A stretch of 64,000 nt of DNA from Petralouisia muris (lineage in GTDB: Bacteria; Bacillota; Clostridia; Lachnospirales; Lachnospiraceae): contig NZ_SRYA01000001.1 of assembly GCF_004793545.1 (NCBI RefSeq), positions 186,001-250,000 of the forward strand, given 5' to 3'. The translations under genes and the position numbers were made by a program. Positions 9,031 to 17,258 of the stretch are shown piece by piece (position 1 is the stretch's first letter; each line of letters begins with the position of its first letter). The notes under the pieces were generated by a model. The model had not been told where the DNA came from. It saw nothing but the letters and a program-made list of their open reading frames with translations, and searched no databases.

Positions 9031-9243
9031 TTAAATCATTATCTTATTGGCCATATCTTTATTGATGGCAACTCTTGACTCTTTTACATTTACAATCATG
9101 CTGCCACTGATTTCTGACACCACAGTGACCTGCCCTCCGGTTACAAATCCCAGATTTTCCAAAAATCTCCTGGTCTCTTCTTTTCCGCCAACTTTTTTAA
9201 TTACATTGACTTCCCCTGCTCTCGCCATGGTCAACGGCATCAT
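9031..9243 (-). CDS. feoA: FeoA domain protein (first copy)
   Basis: About 70 residues with FeoA features: an ARAGEVNVIKKVGG start, RRFLENLGFVTGGQVTVV, and the C-terminal strand NVKESRVAINKDMANKI. The ATG at 9243 (or the next codon, 9240) follows AGGAAAGAAAGG; ATGs further upstream would lie inside that ribosome site. It is the first gene of the feo operon, 13 nt before the second feoA. The promoter region shared with the divergent DtxR-type gene carries a 16-bp palindrome. Confidence 0.93.
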   Translation of the reverse strand: MMPLTMARAGEVNVIKKVGGKEETRRFLENLGFVTGGQVTVVSEISGSMIVNVKESRVAINKDMANKIMI

Positions 9244-9303
9244 AATCATCCTTTCTTTCCTTAGAATCACTTATTGAAATTGGTTCTCATTCGCTTTTCA
9301 ATA

Positions 9304-9319
9304 GTTAGTATATGCTAAC
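9304..9319. promoter_or_regulatory. DtxR-family box between feo operon and regulator
   Basis: GTTAG-TATATG-CTAAC is an inverted repeat of TTAG-N6-CTAA type in the divergent promoter region. It is well placed to repress feoAAB, and possibly the regulator gene, when metal is plentiful. It was assigned by resemblance to iron/manganese DtxR-family sites and by the adjacent regulator gene. Confidence 0.7.
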
Positions 9320-9477
9320 ATACGTCTGTTGTCAACAACTTTTTTGAAATTTCTCTAAAATGCCAATGATTCCATATGTTCAGATGGTTCCCGCACAGCC
9401 AGAATAAAAAGTATTTGCTATTTTGCCTTCCTTTCAGTATACTTATAATAAGTAGAAGCAAAGGAGGATCTGTTACT

Positions 9478-9852
9478 ATGAAAACCAACGAATCTGCCGA
9501 GAATTATTTAGAAACTATTTTAATATTAAGCAAGAAGCTGCCTGTGGTCCGTTCCATTGACGTATCTGTAGAACTGGGCTTTAAGAAATCCAGTGTCAGC
9601 GTTGCAATGAAAAATTTGCGTGAGAAAGGCCATATCACTGTTTCAAAGGCAGGATACATCACATTGACAGAATCCGGACGCGAAATTGCAGAAATGATTT
9701 ATGAACGGCATAATTTTCTTTCCAGCTGGCTGAAAAGCTTAGGCGTAGATGAAAAAATTGCGGCAGAAGACGCCTGCCGCATGGAGCATGTAATCAGCCG
9801 CGAGAGTTTTGCGGCAATAAAAAAGGCTGTGAAACAGAATTTTTCACTATAA
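9478..9852 (+). CDS. DtxR/MntR-family metal-dependent repressor
   Basis: 124-residue transcription factor. The N-terminal winged helix is evident (SAENYLETILILSKK, then SIDVSVELGFKKSSVSVAMKNLREKGHI), followed by the helical metal-binding/dimerisation part with ERHNFLSSWLKSLGV and EDACRMEHVISRESFAAI, containing the Glu/His/Cys residues expected for metal ligands. It is short for the family and lacks the C-terminal SH3 domain of DtxR/IdeR, so it is closer to MntR. AAGGAGG lies just upstream of the ATG at 9478. It is divergent from feoAAB and most likely controls it in response to Fe(II) or Mn(II). Confidence 0.92.
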   Translation: MKTNESAENYLETILILSKKLPVVRSIDVSVELGFKKSSVSVAMKNLREKGHITVSKAGYITLTESGREIAEMIYERHNFLSSWLKSLGVDEKIAAEDACRMEHVISRESFAAIKKAVKQNFSL

Positions 9853-10069
9853 GAAAAAGGACTGCTGCTTAATTATTTTACTGGAGCAGTCCATATCTGT
9901 GTCAATCCAACGCCTTGCATTCTCTTCGTCAAGCAACCCCCTTCCCCTGTCCTGGCACCGCTTCACAAAATGCCTGTATAACTCCTGCCTGCGTTTCTGT
10001 GGCCTTTTTCAGTTCTTTCTCCAAGCAGGTATTCTCTGACTGCCGCTGCTTCTCGCTGCCCTACAATAA

Positions 10070-10513
10070 CTATTCCAGAATGGCGTCTTCTTTTCCCATT
10101 ATTTTCTTAGACATCCAAATATGAGGACAATTTTCATCATATTCTATTTCCCCATATGGCAAATACCCCTGCTTTTCATAAAAATGTTGTGCTTGTATTT
10201 GTGCGTGAAGCATGATATACTTCCCTCCATTTTTACACACAATTTCCTCTGCTTTTTTTATTAATTCCGCACCTAGTTTTTGACCGCGATATTCCTTTAT
10301 CACAGCAATTCGCCCAATCACATAACACGAAATATGTTGCTTTTTAAAAAAGCGGCAAGTGGCTATCGGCACATTACTTTTGAACATAACAAGATGACTT
10401 GCATAAATATCAATTTCATCAAATTCATTCTTGAATCCCTGTTCTTCCACAAAAACTAATTTGCGAATTTCTACCGCCTCTAATGGCAATGTGTCATAAA
10501 ATTTAATATCCAT
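10070..10513 (-). CDS. GNAT-family N-acetyltransferase (ElaA-like)
   Basis: 147-residue acetyltransferase. The acetyl-CoA-binding motif is seen as IGRIAVIKEYRGQKLGAELIKKA, and the C-terminal HFYEKQGYLPYGE segment is typical of the fold. The N-terminus (RKLVFVEEQGF) matches the ElaA-like group of small GNATs. The substrate is unknown. AGGAGG precedes the ATG. The gene has a well-formed promoter and an approximately 130-nt leader with two hairpins, one of 67 bp, which is unusual for such a small stand-alone gene and hints at control by attenuation or translation. Confidence 0.88.
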   Translation of the reverse strand: MDIKFYDTLPLEAVEIRKLVFVEEQGFKNEFDEIDIYASHLVMFKSNVPIATCRFFKKQHISCYVIGRIAVIKEYRGQKLGAELIKKAEEIVCKNGGKYIMLHAQIQAQHFYEKQGYLPYGEIEYDENCPHIWMSKKIMGKEDAILE

Positions 10514-10675
10514 TTTTTCCTCCTAAAACTAAAGGCATCCAAAAGTCAGCCTTATAGTGCAAACTGCACCGTACCTACGGCTAACTTCTGAATGCCTTAA
10601 TAATACACACTATCCGGTGATAGTGCGATAGCAAAATTATTTTTTGATTATATCAAATACTTTTTTATAAGTCAA
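10514..10675 (-). promoter_or_regulatory. Promoter and structured leader of the GNAT gene
   Basis: Reading leftward: -35 TTGACT (10675-10670), a 17-bp spacer, and -10 TATAAT (10652-10647). The leader then has a hairpin CACTATC/GATAGTG (10608-10625). After it comes a long inverted repeat with 20-nt arms at 10532-10551 and 10579-10598 (17 of 20 positions pair) enclosing a smaller GTGCA/TGCAC hairpin (10557-10569). The big stem ends about 10 nt before AGGAGG. It could be an attenuator or a structure that masks the ribosome site. I recognise no known riboswitch class. Confidence 0.65.
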
Positions 10676-10695
10676 TTCTTTAGAAAAAGATTTCT

Positions 10696-11400
10696 CTATT
10701 CAACAATTTTCCCAGCACATCTTATTCCGATTCTGCGGACTCTGTCTGCCGCCGCAGCCAGAAATACCGCCAGATATCCCACACTCTTTCCCATGCATTC
10801 GCAATACCCGGAAACCACGGAATGATCCCAGAAACGGATGATGCAGCAAAGCTGGTTTTCCACTTCCTGCCAGAACTCTCCCCAACCCTCAAAATCCGAC
10901 CAGCGCCCCGGAAGGGACCAAAGAGGAAATTCAGGCATGCCGCCAAAAACTGCATATCTCACATACATTGCCCAGAACAGAAACGTAACGCCATACACCC
11001 ATTTTTTACAGCCCCATTTCTCATAACAGTAAAATACCAGCAGCAGCAACAACGCAAAACATCCCAGAACCAGGATGGCTGTCATCCATTTCAGCAAACT
11101 GACGTCTATTCTCACATCACTGTCAGAAAACAGGCTTTCCACCCGGCCGTAGTCCATGGCCTCTATGCCGCCGACCAGAACTGCCTGGAATTTTTCTGAT
11201 TCCCTTTGCACATCCTCCGCCCCTATGTCCGATTCCTGAATCTCACATGGAATCTGCTGTCTGCGGCATTCCTCCGTTAATTTTTCCTCAGAAACCGGTT
11301 TCTGATAAAGAAAGGCAAAATATTCCGGCAGCATTTTTAACTGTTTAAAATACACGCAGAAACCGGTAAAACTGCTAATCAAAAAAATTACCGCCAGCAT
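10696..11400 (-). CDS. Membrane protein of the HlyD-like/ABC operon, unknown function
   Basis: About 234 residues. A first membrane segment at residues 3-16 (AVIFLISSFTGFCVYF) is followed by a likely external loop of about 85 residues. Membrane segments near 105-128 (MTAILVLGCFALLLLLVFY) and 135-155 follow, with another hydrophobic stretch (VGYLAVFLAAAA) near the end. No family was recognised. It is the last gene of the five-gene operon beginning at 16947, 33 nt behind the HlyD-like gene. Its layout (outside loop between membrane segments) would suit a permease-like partner of the adaptor, but it lacks recognisable MacB/FtsX motifs. The ATG at 11400 was preferred to a TTG six bases upstream. 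Confidence 0.7.
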   Translation of the reverse strand: MLAVIFLISSFTGFCVYFKQLKMLPEYFAFLYQKPVSEEKLTEECRRQQIPCEIQESDIGAEDVQRESEKFQAVLVGGIEAMDYGRVESLFSDSDVRIDVSLLKWMTAILVLGCFALLLLLVFYCYEKWGCKKWVYGVTFLFWAMYVRYAVFGGMPEFPLWSLPGRWSDFEGWGEFWQEVENQLCCIIRFWDHSVVSGYCECMGKSVGYLAVFLAAAADRVRRIGIRCAGKIVE

Positions 11401-11432
11401 CCGCAAGGCCCTTTCCCATACCTTGCCCGTTT

Positions 11433-12851
11433 TTATTCTCTCACAATTCGTATCCGCTCACCTTCCTTGATATTCTTGTCCGCATCCGTCACAATTATGT
11501 CCTCTCTGGAAATCTCTCCTTTCACTGCCGCATAGTCTGCGCTTTTTTCTAAAAGCGTCACCGGCACATACTCCGCCACTGTCTCCACTCCCAGAATCGT
11601 TTCTTTCTCCCGAACTCGGATAATATAATTTTCCTGCTCTCCATACTGCAGAGACGACCGGGGAATTACTGCATCATACCAGGGACTTTCTTTTGTAATG
11701 CTTAATACTGCCTCTTTTGCCTGGCATGCCGCAGAGGAATCTACCGCTGCGCTTACCTGCCAGATTCCTTCCTCCAAAACGGCTTCACGGATCTTTACGC
11801 CTTCCAGCCTTATGTTCCCTCCATCCGCCTCCAGAACGCCTTCCATTCCTTCCTCCAGACGCAGATTTTCATCTTCCTCCACACTTCCCTCAAATCGGAA
11901 GGACTGTCCATAATCCTCCAGAATCATTACCGGTTCACTGCCGACAGAGCTTCCAACAGAAATATTTAAGGTTTTCACCCGTCCATCCACCTCTGCGTAA
12001 ATTTTTCCTTCTGCCTGCTCTAGCTTATTGTAATTCTCCAAAGAATCCTCCAGCTTCTGTTTCTCAATTTCCAGCAATGTGCCAGAATGATCCTGCGCCG
12101 TTTCTTCCCCGGCGTCTTCCAGCTGCCTTGCGGCTGTTTTCACCGCTTCCTCACTGGCTGCCAGAATTTCCTCATATGCCTTCTGTTTCTCCTGATACTG
12201 CTGTAACAATTCCTGCTGTCTCTGACTCCATTCCGCCAGCGTTCCTCCCTCTGCGTCATTTTCCTCTGGCTCTGCAGCTTTTTCTTTTCTTCGCCCCATT
12301 TCCTCCTGAGGCTTCTGATTCTCATGCTGCCGAAGGGCTTCCTCTGCCTGCTGCAGTTCAAGATCTGCCTGGCTCACCTGGCTCTGCATCCGGCTCACCG
12401 TTTCGTCATAATCCTGCCCGGCCCGCTGAAATTCCCGATTCTGCTGCTGGACCTGCTTCTGATATGCCGTCTGTAAATCCTCAATCTGCAGATTCATTTT
12501 CTGAATCTCCTGCTCCAATTCCCGTATCCGCAAGGACAGACTGTCCAAATCTACCGCAAGCAGCAGCTCTCCCTTCTGAACCTGTTCTCCTTCCCGAACT
12601 GGAACCTGCGCTACCCGAAGATTTTCCCTGCAGTAAACAGCCGCTTCCTTCTCAGCCTGAATCTGTCCCTGAATCTGCACATGATATTCCAGCTTTTTTT
12701 CCGCCGGCGAACTTACGGATACCCGCGGAATAAGAAAATTATCTGCCGCCCGGGCCGCTCCCGTCATAAGAGCCATTCCTGCCAGAAACAGCGCCAACGC
12801 CCGAAAATTCCGGCTGCCGGACATAAACTCTATGATTTGCCTACCTTTCAT
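11433..12851 (-). CDS. HlyD/MacA-like membrane-fusion adaptor protein
   Basis: About 472 residues. An N-terminal membrane anchor (FRALALFLAGMALMTGAA) is followed by the first half of a biotinyl-lipoyl-like domain (CRENLRVAQVPVREGEQVQKGELLLAVD). A long coiled-coil hairpin spans roughly residues 110-290 (rich in Gln/Glu). The second lipoyl half (GRVKTLNISVGSSVG) and beta-barrel regions follow. In the family these proteins link an inner-membrane transporter to export across the envelope or to substrate delivery. Here the neighbours are MalF/MalG-type import permeases, which is unusual. ATG 12851 follows AAAGAGGTG and overlaps the upstream permease gene by 11 nt, so the two are translationally coupled. 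Confidence 0.85.
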   Translation of the reverse strand: MKGRQIIEFMSGSRNFRALALFLAGMALMTGAARAADNFLIPRVSVSSPAEKKLEYHVQIQGQIQAEKEAAVYCRENLRVAQVPVREGEQVQKGELLLAVDLDSLSLRIRELEQEIQKMNLQIEDLQTAYQKQVQQQNREFQRAGQDYDETVSRMQSQVSQADLELQQAEEALRQHENQKPQEEMGRRKEKAAEPEENDAEGGTLAEWSQRQQELLQQYQEKQKAYEEILAASEEAVKTAARQLEDAGEETAQDHSGTLLEIEKQKLEDSLENYNKLEQAEGKIYAEVDGRVKTLNISVGSSVGSEPVMILEDYGQSFRFEGSVEEDENLRLEEGMEGVLEADGGNIRLEGVKIREAVLEEGIWQVSAAVDSSAACQAKEAVLSITKESPWYDAVIPRSSLQYGEQENYIIRVREKETILGVETVAEYVPVTLLEKSADYAAVKGEISREDIIVTDADKNIKEGERIRIVRE

Positions 12852-13755
12852 CTGTTTCACCTCTTTCCTGTTTCACCTGCGCCATTGCCCCGATTCCTCT
12901 GCCAAGCTCCTCTCTTCCTATCAAAATAACCAACGCCATGGGAATCAGAACCACCAAAGAAAACGCAAAAATATAGGAAAGCTCCTCGTTTCCGATGTTC
13001 GGAATATAGATGGAAAAGGGCCAGAGCGACGGCGTTTTAAGAAACAGCAGCGGCTGCTCCACCATATTCCAGTATTCCACCATATTTAATAAAACCGACG
13101 CCTTGATTCCAGGCATGGCAAGGGGAACGCCTATATGGCAGAACGCCTGGAATCTGCTGCCTCCGTCCAGCGAAAACGCCTCGTAGACTTCCTCTGGTAT
13201 CATAAGAAAACTGCGGTACATCAAAAACACTGGAAACGTGGAAAATACTGCCGGAATTACCACTGACCCATGGGTATCCATCATTCCCAGCCGATCAATA
13301 ACAATATAATGAGACAGCATGGTAACCTGAAACGGCAGCAGCATCAGAATCGTATAAATATAAAACAATACACTGCTTACTTTTCCATGCCACCTGGAAA
13401 ACCCCCATGCCGCTGGAACAGCCGCCGCAAGCTGCCCTACAAGAATTACAAGTGTGATTTTCACAGAATTCCAGAACACAACATAGAATTCCGGCGCATC
13501 AAGCAGCAGCTCCACAAATCCCCTGGCTGTGGGGAACATAGGAAACAGCACAAACTGGGTCCGCCCCTGCCCCTGCAGCACTCCCTGCAGGTTTGCCCTA
13601 AGCTCCTGCTCTCCGGTTATGGCTCCTGTCACCAGAAAAAACACGGGCAGACAAGAGAGAACTCCTGCAAAAAACAAGATAAAAACTGCCAGGATTTTGA
13701 ACGCTTTTTCTGAAAAATACTTCGACGAACATCTTTTCTGAGTGGATGTCCCCAA
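12841..13755 (-). CDS. ABC transporter permease, MalG type
   Basis: 304-residue polytopic permease with about six membrane segments. The cytoplasmic EAA loop is EAFSLDGGSRFQAFCHIGVPLAMPGI, the docking site for an ABC ATPase. Its position as second permease after a MalF-type protein matches carbohydrate importers of the CUT1 group. The start appears to be a TTG at 13755 following AGGAAAGG; no better ATG exists nearby. No ATP-binding gene is present in the operon, so a shared MsmX-like ATPase encoded elsewhere is presumably used. The 3' end overlaps the HlyD-like gene. Confidence 0.9.
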   Translation of the reverse strand: MGTSTQKRCSSKYFSEKAFKILAVFILFFAGVLSCLPVFFLVTGAITGEQELRANLQGVLQGQGRTQFVLFPMFPTARGFVELLLDAPEFYVVFWNSVKITLVILVGQLAAAVPAAWGFSRWHGKVSSVLFYIYTILMLLPFQVTMLSHYIVIDRLGMMDTHGSVVIPAVFSTFPVFLMYRSFLMIPEEVYEAFSLDGGSRFQAFCHIGVPLAMPGIKASVLLNMVEYWNMVEQPLLFLKTPSLWPFSIYIPNIGNEELSYIFAFSLVVLIPMALVILIGREELGRGIGAMAQVKQERGETDER

Positions 13756-13771
13756 AACCTTTCCTGTCTTG

Positions 13772-14608
13772 TTAAAATTGTACGGTATCAGGATTGCCGC
13801 CTCCCTTCTTTCGGAATGGATATACCATCACCGCGAAAATACATACAAGCACTACCGCGCTTGCCGACATTTTTTCCATGGACATATCCCGGAACCAATG
13901 ATGAAACACATGCTGGATCATATAAATACTCGTGTCAGGATACTCCCCTGCCAAAAGCCATGCTTCCCGGAAAGTCTTAAAAGCCCCGATCAATGCCAGA
14001 ATAAAGGCGGCGGAAGCCATGGGCCTTAATCCTGGCAAAGTTACATACCAAAACTTCGCAAAAACCCCCGCTCCGTCTAAGGCAGCCGCTTCATACAAGC
14101 TTCCCGGAATCTGCTCCAGCCCTGTCAGCCAGAGCACCGTATAATACCCGGTATTCTTCCACAGGAAACTGGCCGTCAGCACGCCAAAGGCATGGGAGGA
14201 ATTCAGCCAGTCCGTGGAAAGTCCCAGGAAGCTGTTCAAAAGTCCGTATCTGTGGAAAATCATTTTCCACACAAACGCCAAAGAAGCCACTGGAATAGCC
14301 ATGGGCAAAAGACAGACATTTCTGTAAAATTTTGTCACTCCAAAATAAACAAGATTGGCCAGCGCCAACGACAGGAGCAGCAGCAGAGGCACAGATACCG
14401 CAAGAAATTTCCCGGTGTTTCCCAAAGCCAGACAAAACGCCTGGTTGGAAAACACCCTCTGATAATTCTTCAGCCCGCAGAATTCATCTCCGGACACATC
14501 CATAAAAGATCTACGCACCACATCCAAAAAGGGAAGCAGCACAAAAACGGAAACTCCAAGCAGGCTTGGCAGAAGGAACACAACATAACTCCTGTTTTGC
14601 CCTTTCAT
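13772..14608 (-). CDS. ABC transporter permease, MalF type
   Basis: 278-residue permease, somewhat short for MalF-type subunits and lacking the large periplasmic P2 loop of enteric MalF. Six or so membrane segments are apparent, and the EAA loop reads EAAALDGAGVFAKFWYVTLPGLRP. The start overlaps the stop of the solute-binding-protein gene by 4 nt (ATGA), a tight coupling. It forms the heterodimeric channel with the MalG-type protein 16 nt downstream. The substrate is unknown. Confidence 0.92.
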   Translation of the reverse strand: MKGQNRSYVVFLLPSLLGVSVFVLLPFLDVVRRSFMDVSGDEFCGLKNYQRVFSNQAFCLALGNTGKFLAVSVPLLLLLSLALANLVYFGVTKFYRNVCLLPMAIPVASLAFVWKMIFHRYGLLNSFLGLSTDWLNSSHAFGVLTASFLWKNTGYYTVLWLTGLEQIPGSLYEAAALDGAGVFAKFWYVTLPGLRPMASAAFILALIGAFKTFREAWLLAGEYPDTSIYMIQHVFHHWFRDMSMEKMSASAVVLVCIFAVMVYPFRKKGGGNPDTVQF

Positions 14609-16947
14609 AGCTCGATCCCTTTCTCCGCAAAATACAATTCCAGTATCCGGACAATTTCATTTACCGTCTCATCCACTCCCTGTTCCCCGGACAGATACCT
14701 TGCTCCCTGTTCCGACACCGTCTCAGCCACCACCGGATCTTCCATGGCCGGCGCCGACAAATTCTCTATCATTTCTGTTAACCTGTCAAATTCCTCTTTG
14801 CCGGGCCAGGTGAAAGTTAACTGCAAATTTCTCCCCCAGGTCTCATATCTGTTCCCATACAGCTCCTCTGTTTTTTCGGCAGAAGGCTCCTGTATCATTT
14901 TCTCATAGACCCTGCGGTTCACCGGGAACTCCCTGATTAAGAAATTTTTACCTGTAAAAATTTCCTGTTCTTCTTCGCTTAACGCAAATTTCAGAAATTC
15001 TTTGGCCGTATCCATGCTGCTGGATTTCCTGTTGATTCCTGCCAACATAGAACGGAAGACATGCTCAGAAATAGCGCATCCGGTCAATCCCAGATTATGC
15101 ATATCCACAAAATCAGGCAGATATCCCAAATACCCCATTGCCATCGCTGTGTTTCCATATGCAATGTCAGAGATATGATGAAGCCCGGCGTCGTTTGCAA
15201 AAAAATCCATGCTGCTGTCTGCAGTTTCATCCGAAATAAAGCTCAGCATAGCTTCTTCCCCTTTCTCTTGTATGGCTTCTTCTATTTTCTCTGCCTCTGT
15301 CAGCAAATTTTTCAGTTCTTCCTTTGAGACAGAGCCTTCCTGTTCTATTCTCTGCCAGTAAATGCTTGCCAGATACCGCAGAAGTTCTTTCGGTGCCCGG
15401 TACAAAGGCGAAATTTCCGTTTTCTGAATCACTCTGGTGAGTTCTTCCAGTGAGGTTACCTCAGACGCCTGACTGTCCCTCACCAAAACCGGAATCTGAA
15501 ATGAAATGGGGACTGCATACTGTTTTCCCTCTTTCTGATAAGGCAAAAACAGATTTTCAAATAGACTGCCCTCTTCCAAATCCAGAGCCAGCTCCTTTGT
15601 AAAATCCTCCAAAATCCCCTGCTCTTCATAATCCTCCCAGGGAAGGTTGTTCAGAATCAGCACATCCGGCCCATTTCCTGCCATGATTTCTGTATTCAGG
15701 CTATTAATGGCGTCGGCTTCTGTTTTGCTGGTACCCTGTTCCAGCCCCACCTGATAGGTCACATACGCTTCCGGATGGCTGGACTGAAAATCCCCAATCA
15801 GTTTTTCCACAATATCATTTTCCTTTAAGGAATAAACGATAAGCTCCTGTTCTGGCTCCGTATTCAGATTTTCGTCATACTCATATCGGAGCAATTCTTT
15901 TTTCAGGGATGTATTTTCCACAAACACCAGAAACACACGGTCACTGATACAGCAAAGCCTCTGCACCGCATAATCGATCTCATTGCCGAAACGGCTCCGC
16001 TTTCCGTCCACCAGAAGCTCCCGAAAAGCCAGCCCGGAATCTGTTCCGTAAATCCCCGTTTCATCACAGTAAAATATCCGGTCTTCCCCCAACTGAAAAT
16101 CTGCCTGCTCCAGGCGGACCTCCAGCGGAATCTTTCCATCTGTCAGCTCTTTTCCAGAGTCCGCATCCACTACTTGAACGGAACCTCCCAACTCTTCCAG
16201 GTAAATCCTGTTTCCCGACAGGGCAATTCTTCCGGCCCCAACTTCCTGACTCCAAAGAGGTTCCCCGCCTTCTTCAGGAAAACAGTATAGCTGTGAAGAC
16301 ATCATCATTCCCTCTGTCTCTTTCCCCGGTTCTTTTCTCTTAAGAATTCCATACAGCTTTCCTTCCCCAGAAGCTGAAAGATCTGACAGCCCATATCCCG
16401 CGTCCGAATAATCCTCCTCCGGCTTCGGCAGACTCAAAGACAGACTCTGCACCTTTTGTTCACTGCCTGTGCCCCTGATTCTGAAATACTCATATACTCC
16501 AACCGCATGCTGATCTGCCAGAACATCCTCTGACATTTTTCCAGCAGAAACAATCACATCCCCCTCTTTGGCAAAACATGCGGAAACCACCCGGTAATCT
16601 TTGGGCAGCCAGTCCATGGGCACATCCTTTTTCTGCCAGCCTGCACCGGAATCACTGCTTTCACAATAATAGAAGCTACCCGGCTCATTTTCTCCCACCA
16701 GCCGCACCGTATGTTCCTCCCATGATACGTCAAAAATTGTTTCGAAAGGAACCGGAAGGGATACCAGTTCTTCCCGGTATCTGCCCTTTGCAGTGCCCTC
16801 CTGCTCCCCGTCAGACGTCTCTTTAGCCTGTTCTTCTTTTCCTTCTGACTGTTGTTTTGCATTCTTATCCGGAGCACACGCCGAACTGAATACCGGCAGC
16901 GACGCCAGCAAAAGAATCAGCAAAACAGCAATTGCTTTTTTCTTCAT
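14605..16947 (-). CDS. Lipoprotein with propeller-like region fused to a solute-binding domain
   Basis: 780-residue lipoprotein. The signal peptide ends in the lipobox SSAC (Cys near 24), followed by a charged linker. Residues about 45-390 consist of repeated short beta segments (VSWEEHTVRLVGE, YGILKRK, LYCFPEEGGEPLWSQEV, IYGTDSGLAFRELLVDGKR) that read as a beta-propeller-like domain. From about 395 a family-1 extracellular solute-binding domain begins (ELIVYSLKENDIVEKLIGDF, then NGPDVLILNNLPW). The usual size of a sugar-binding protein is 420-450, so the extra N-terminal half is notable. AGGAGG precedes the ATG. It heads the operon and is divergent from a two-component system. Confidence 0.88.
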   Translation of the reverse strand: MKKKAIAVLLILLLASLPVFSSACAPDKNAKQQSEGKEEQAKETSDGEQEGTAKGRYREELVSLPVPFETIFDVSWEEHTVRLVGENEPGSFYYCESSDSGAGWQKKDVPMDWLPKDYRVVSACFAKEGDVIVSAGKMSEDVLADQHAVGVYEYFRIRGTGSEQKVQSLSLSLPKPEEDYSDAGYGLSDLSASGEGKLYGILKRKEPGKETEGMMMSSQLYCFPEEGGEPLWSQEVGAGRIALSGNRIYLEELGGSVQVVDADSGKELTDGKIPLEVRLEQADFQLGEDRIFYCDETGIYGTDSGLAFRELLVDGKRSRFGNEIDYAVQRLCCISDRVFLVFVENTSLKKELLRYEYDENLNTEPEQELIVYSLKENDIVEKLIGDFQSSHPEAYVTYQVGLEQGTSKTEADAINSLNTEIMAGNGPDVLILNNLPWEDYEEQGILEDFTKELALDLEEGSLFENLFLPYQKEGKQYAVPISFQIPVLVRDSQASEVTSLEELTRVIQKTEISPLYRAPKELLRYLASIYWQRIEQEGSVSKEELKNLLTEAEKIEEAIQEKGEEAMLSFISDETADSSMDFFANDAGLHHISDIAYGNTAMAMGYLGYLPDFVDMHNLGLTGCAISEHVFRSMLAGINRKSSSMDTAKEFLKFALSEEEQEIFTGKNFLIREFPVNRRVYEKMIQEPSAEKTEELYGNRYETWGRNLQLTFTWPGKEEFDRLTEMIENLSAPAMEDPVVAETVSEQGARYLSGEQGVDETVNEIVRILELYFAEKGIEL

Positions 16948-17258
16948 ACTGATTGCCTCCTGTTTGATTTTTCGTTAGTTTATCACAACATTTTCAGGAA
17001 AGTACTCTAAAAGTTCTCTAACGCCACAGCAAAGCTTTTCTGATTAAACACAGACAGAACAACGGGCTCCCAAGAAAATATCATGTTTTGCGTTGTAGAA
17101 TTTTAAGTTATAGAATTTTGAGTTATAGAAAGAAATATCTTCCAAGTTAAATTTTAGAGGATTTTTAGAGAGGTTTTATGTTATGATTTTATAAAGGATT
17201 CTGGGGCAAGCCTTTTCTGGATGTTTGCCGCCAGACCAGTGATTAACCGGAGGAACTT
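16948..17258. promoter_or_regulatory. Divergent promoter region with response-regulator repeats
   Basis: No gene is seen here. On the minus strand TTAGAG (17021-17016) and TTTAGAG (17011-17005) lie 11 bp apart, upstream of the lipoprotein gene. On the plus strand TTTAGAG occurs at 17153-17159 and 17164-17170, also 11 bp apart. There it ends 11 bp before a -10-like TATGAT (17182-17187) ahead of the response-regulator gene. Tandem 11-bp-spaced repeats are typical of OmpR-family regulators. Three 15-bp tandem repeats of the form GTTrTAGAA (starting at 17092, 17107 and 17122) lie between. Confidence 0.65.

Noticed and set aside
9853-10069. Possible minus-strand remnant with an Ala/Glu/Lys-rich helix-like translation, plus a GGACTGCT/AGCAGTCC hairpin at 9861-9894
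   Set aside because: The translation is interrupted by stops and matches no family I know; the hairpin lacks a T-run.
11717-12733. 338-residue plus-strand frame rich in Pro and Ser
   Set aside because: It is a shadow of the HlyD-like gene and has no domain or ribosome site.
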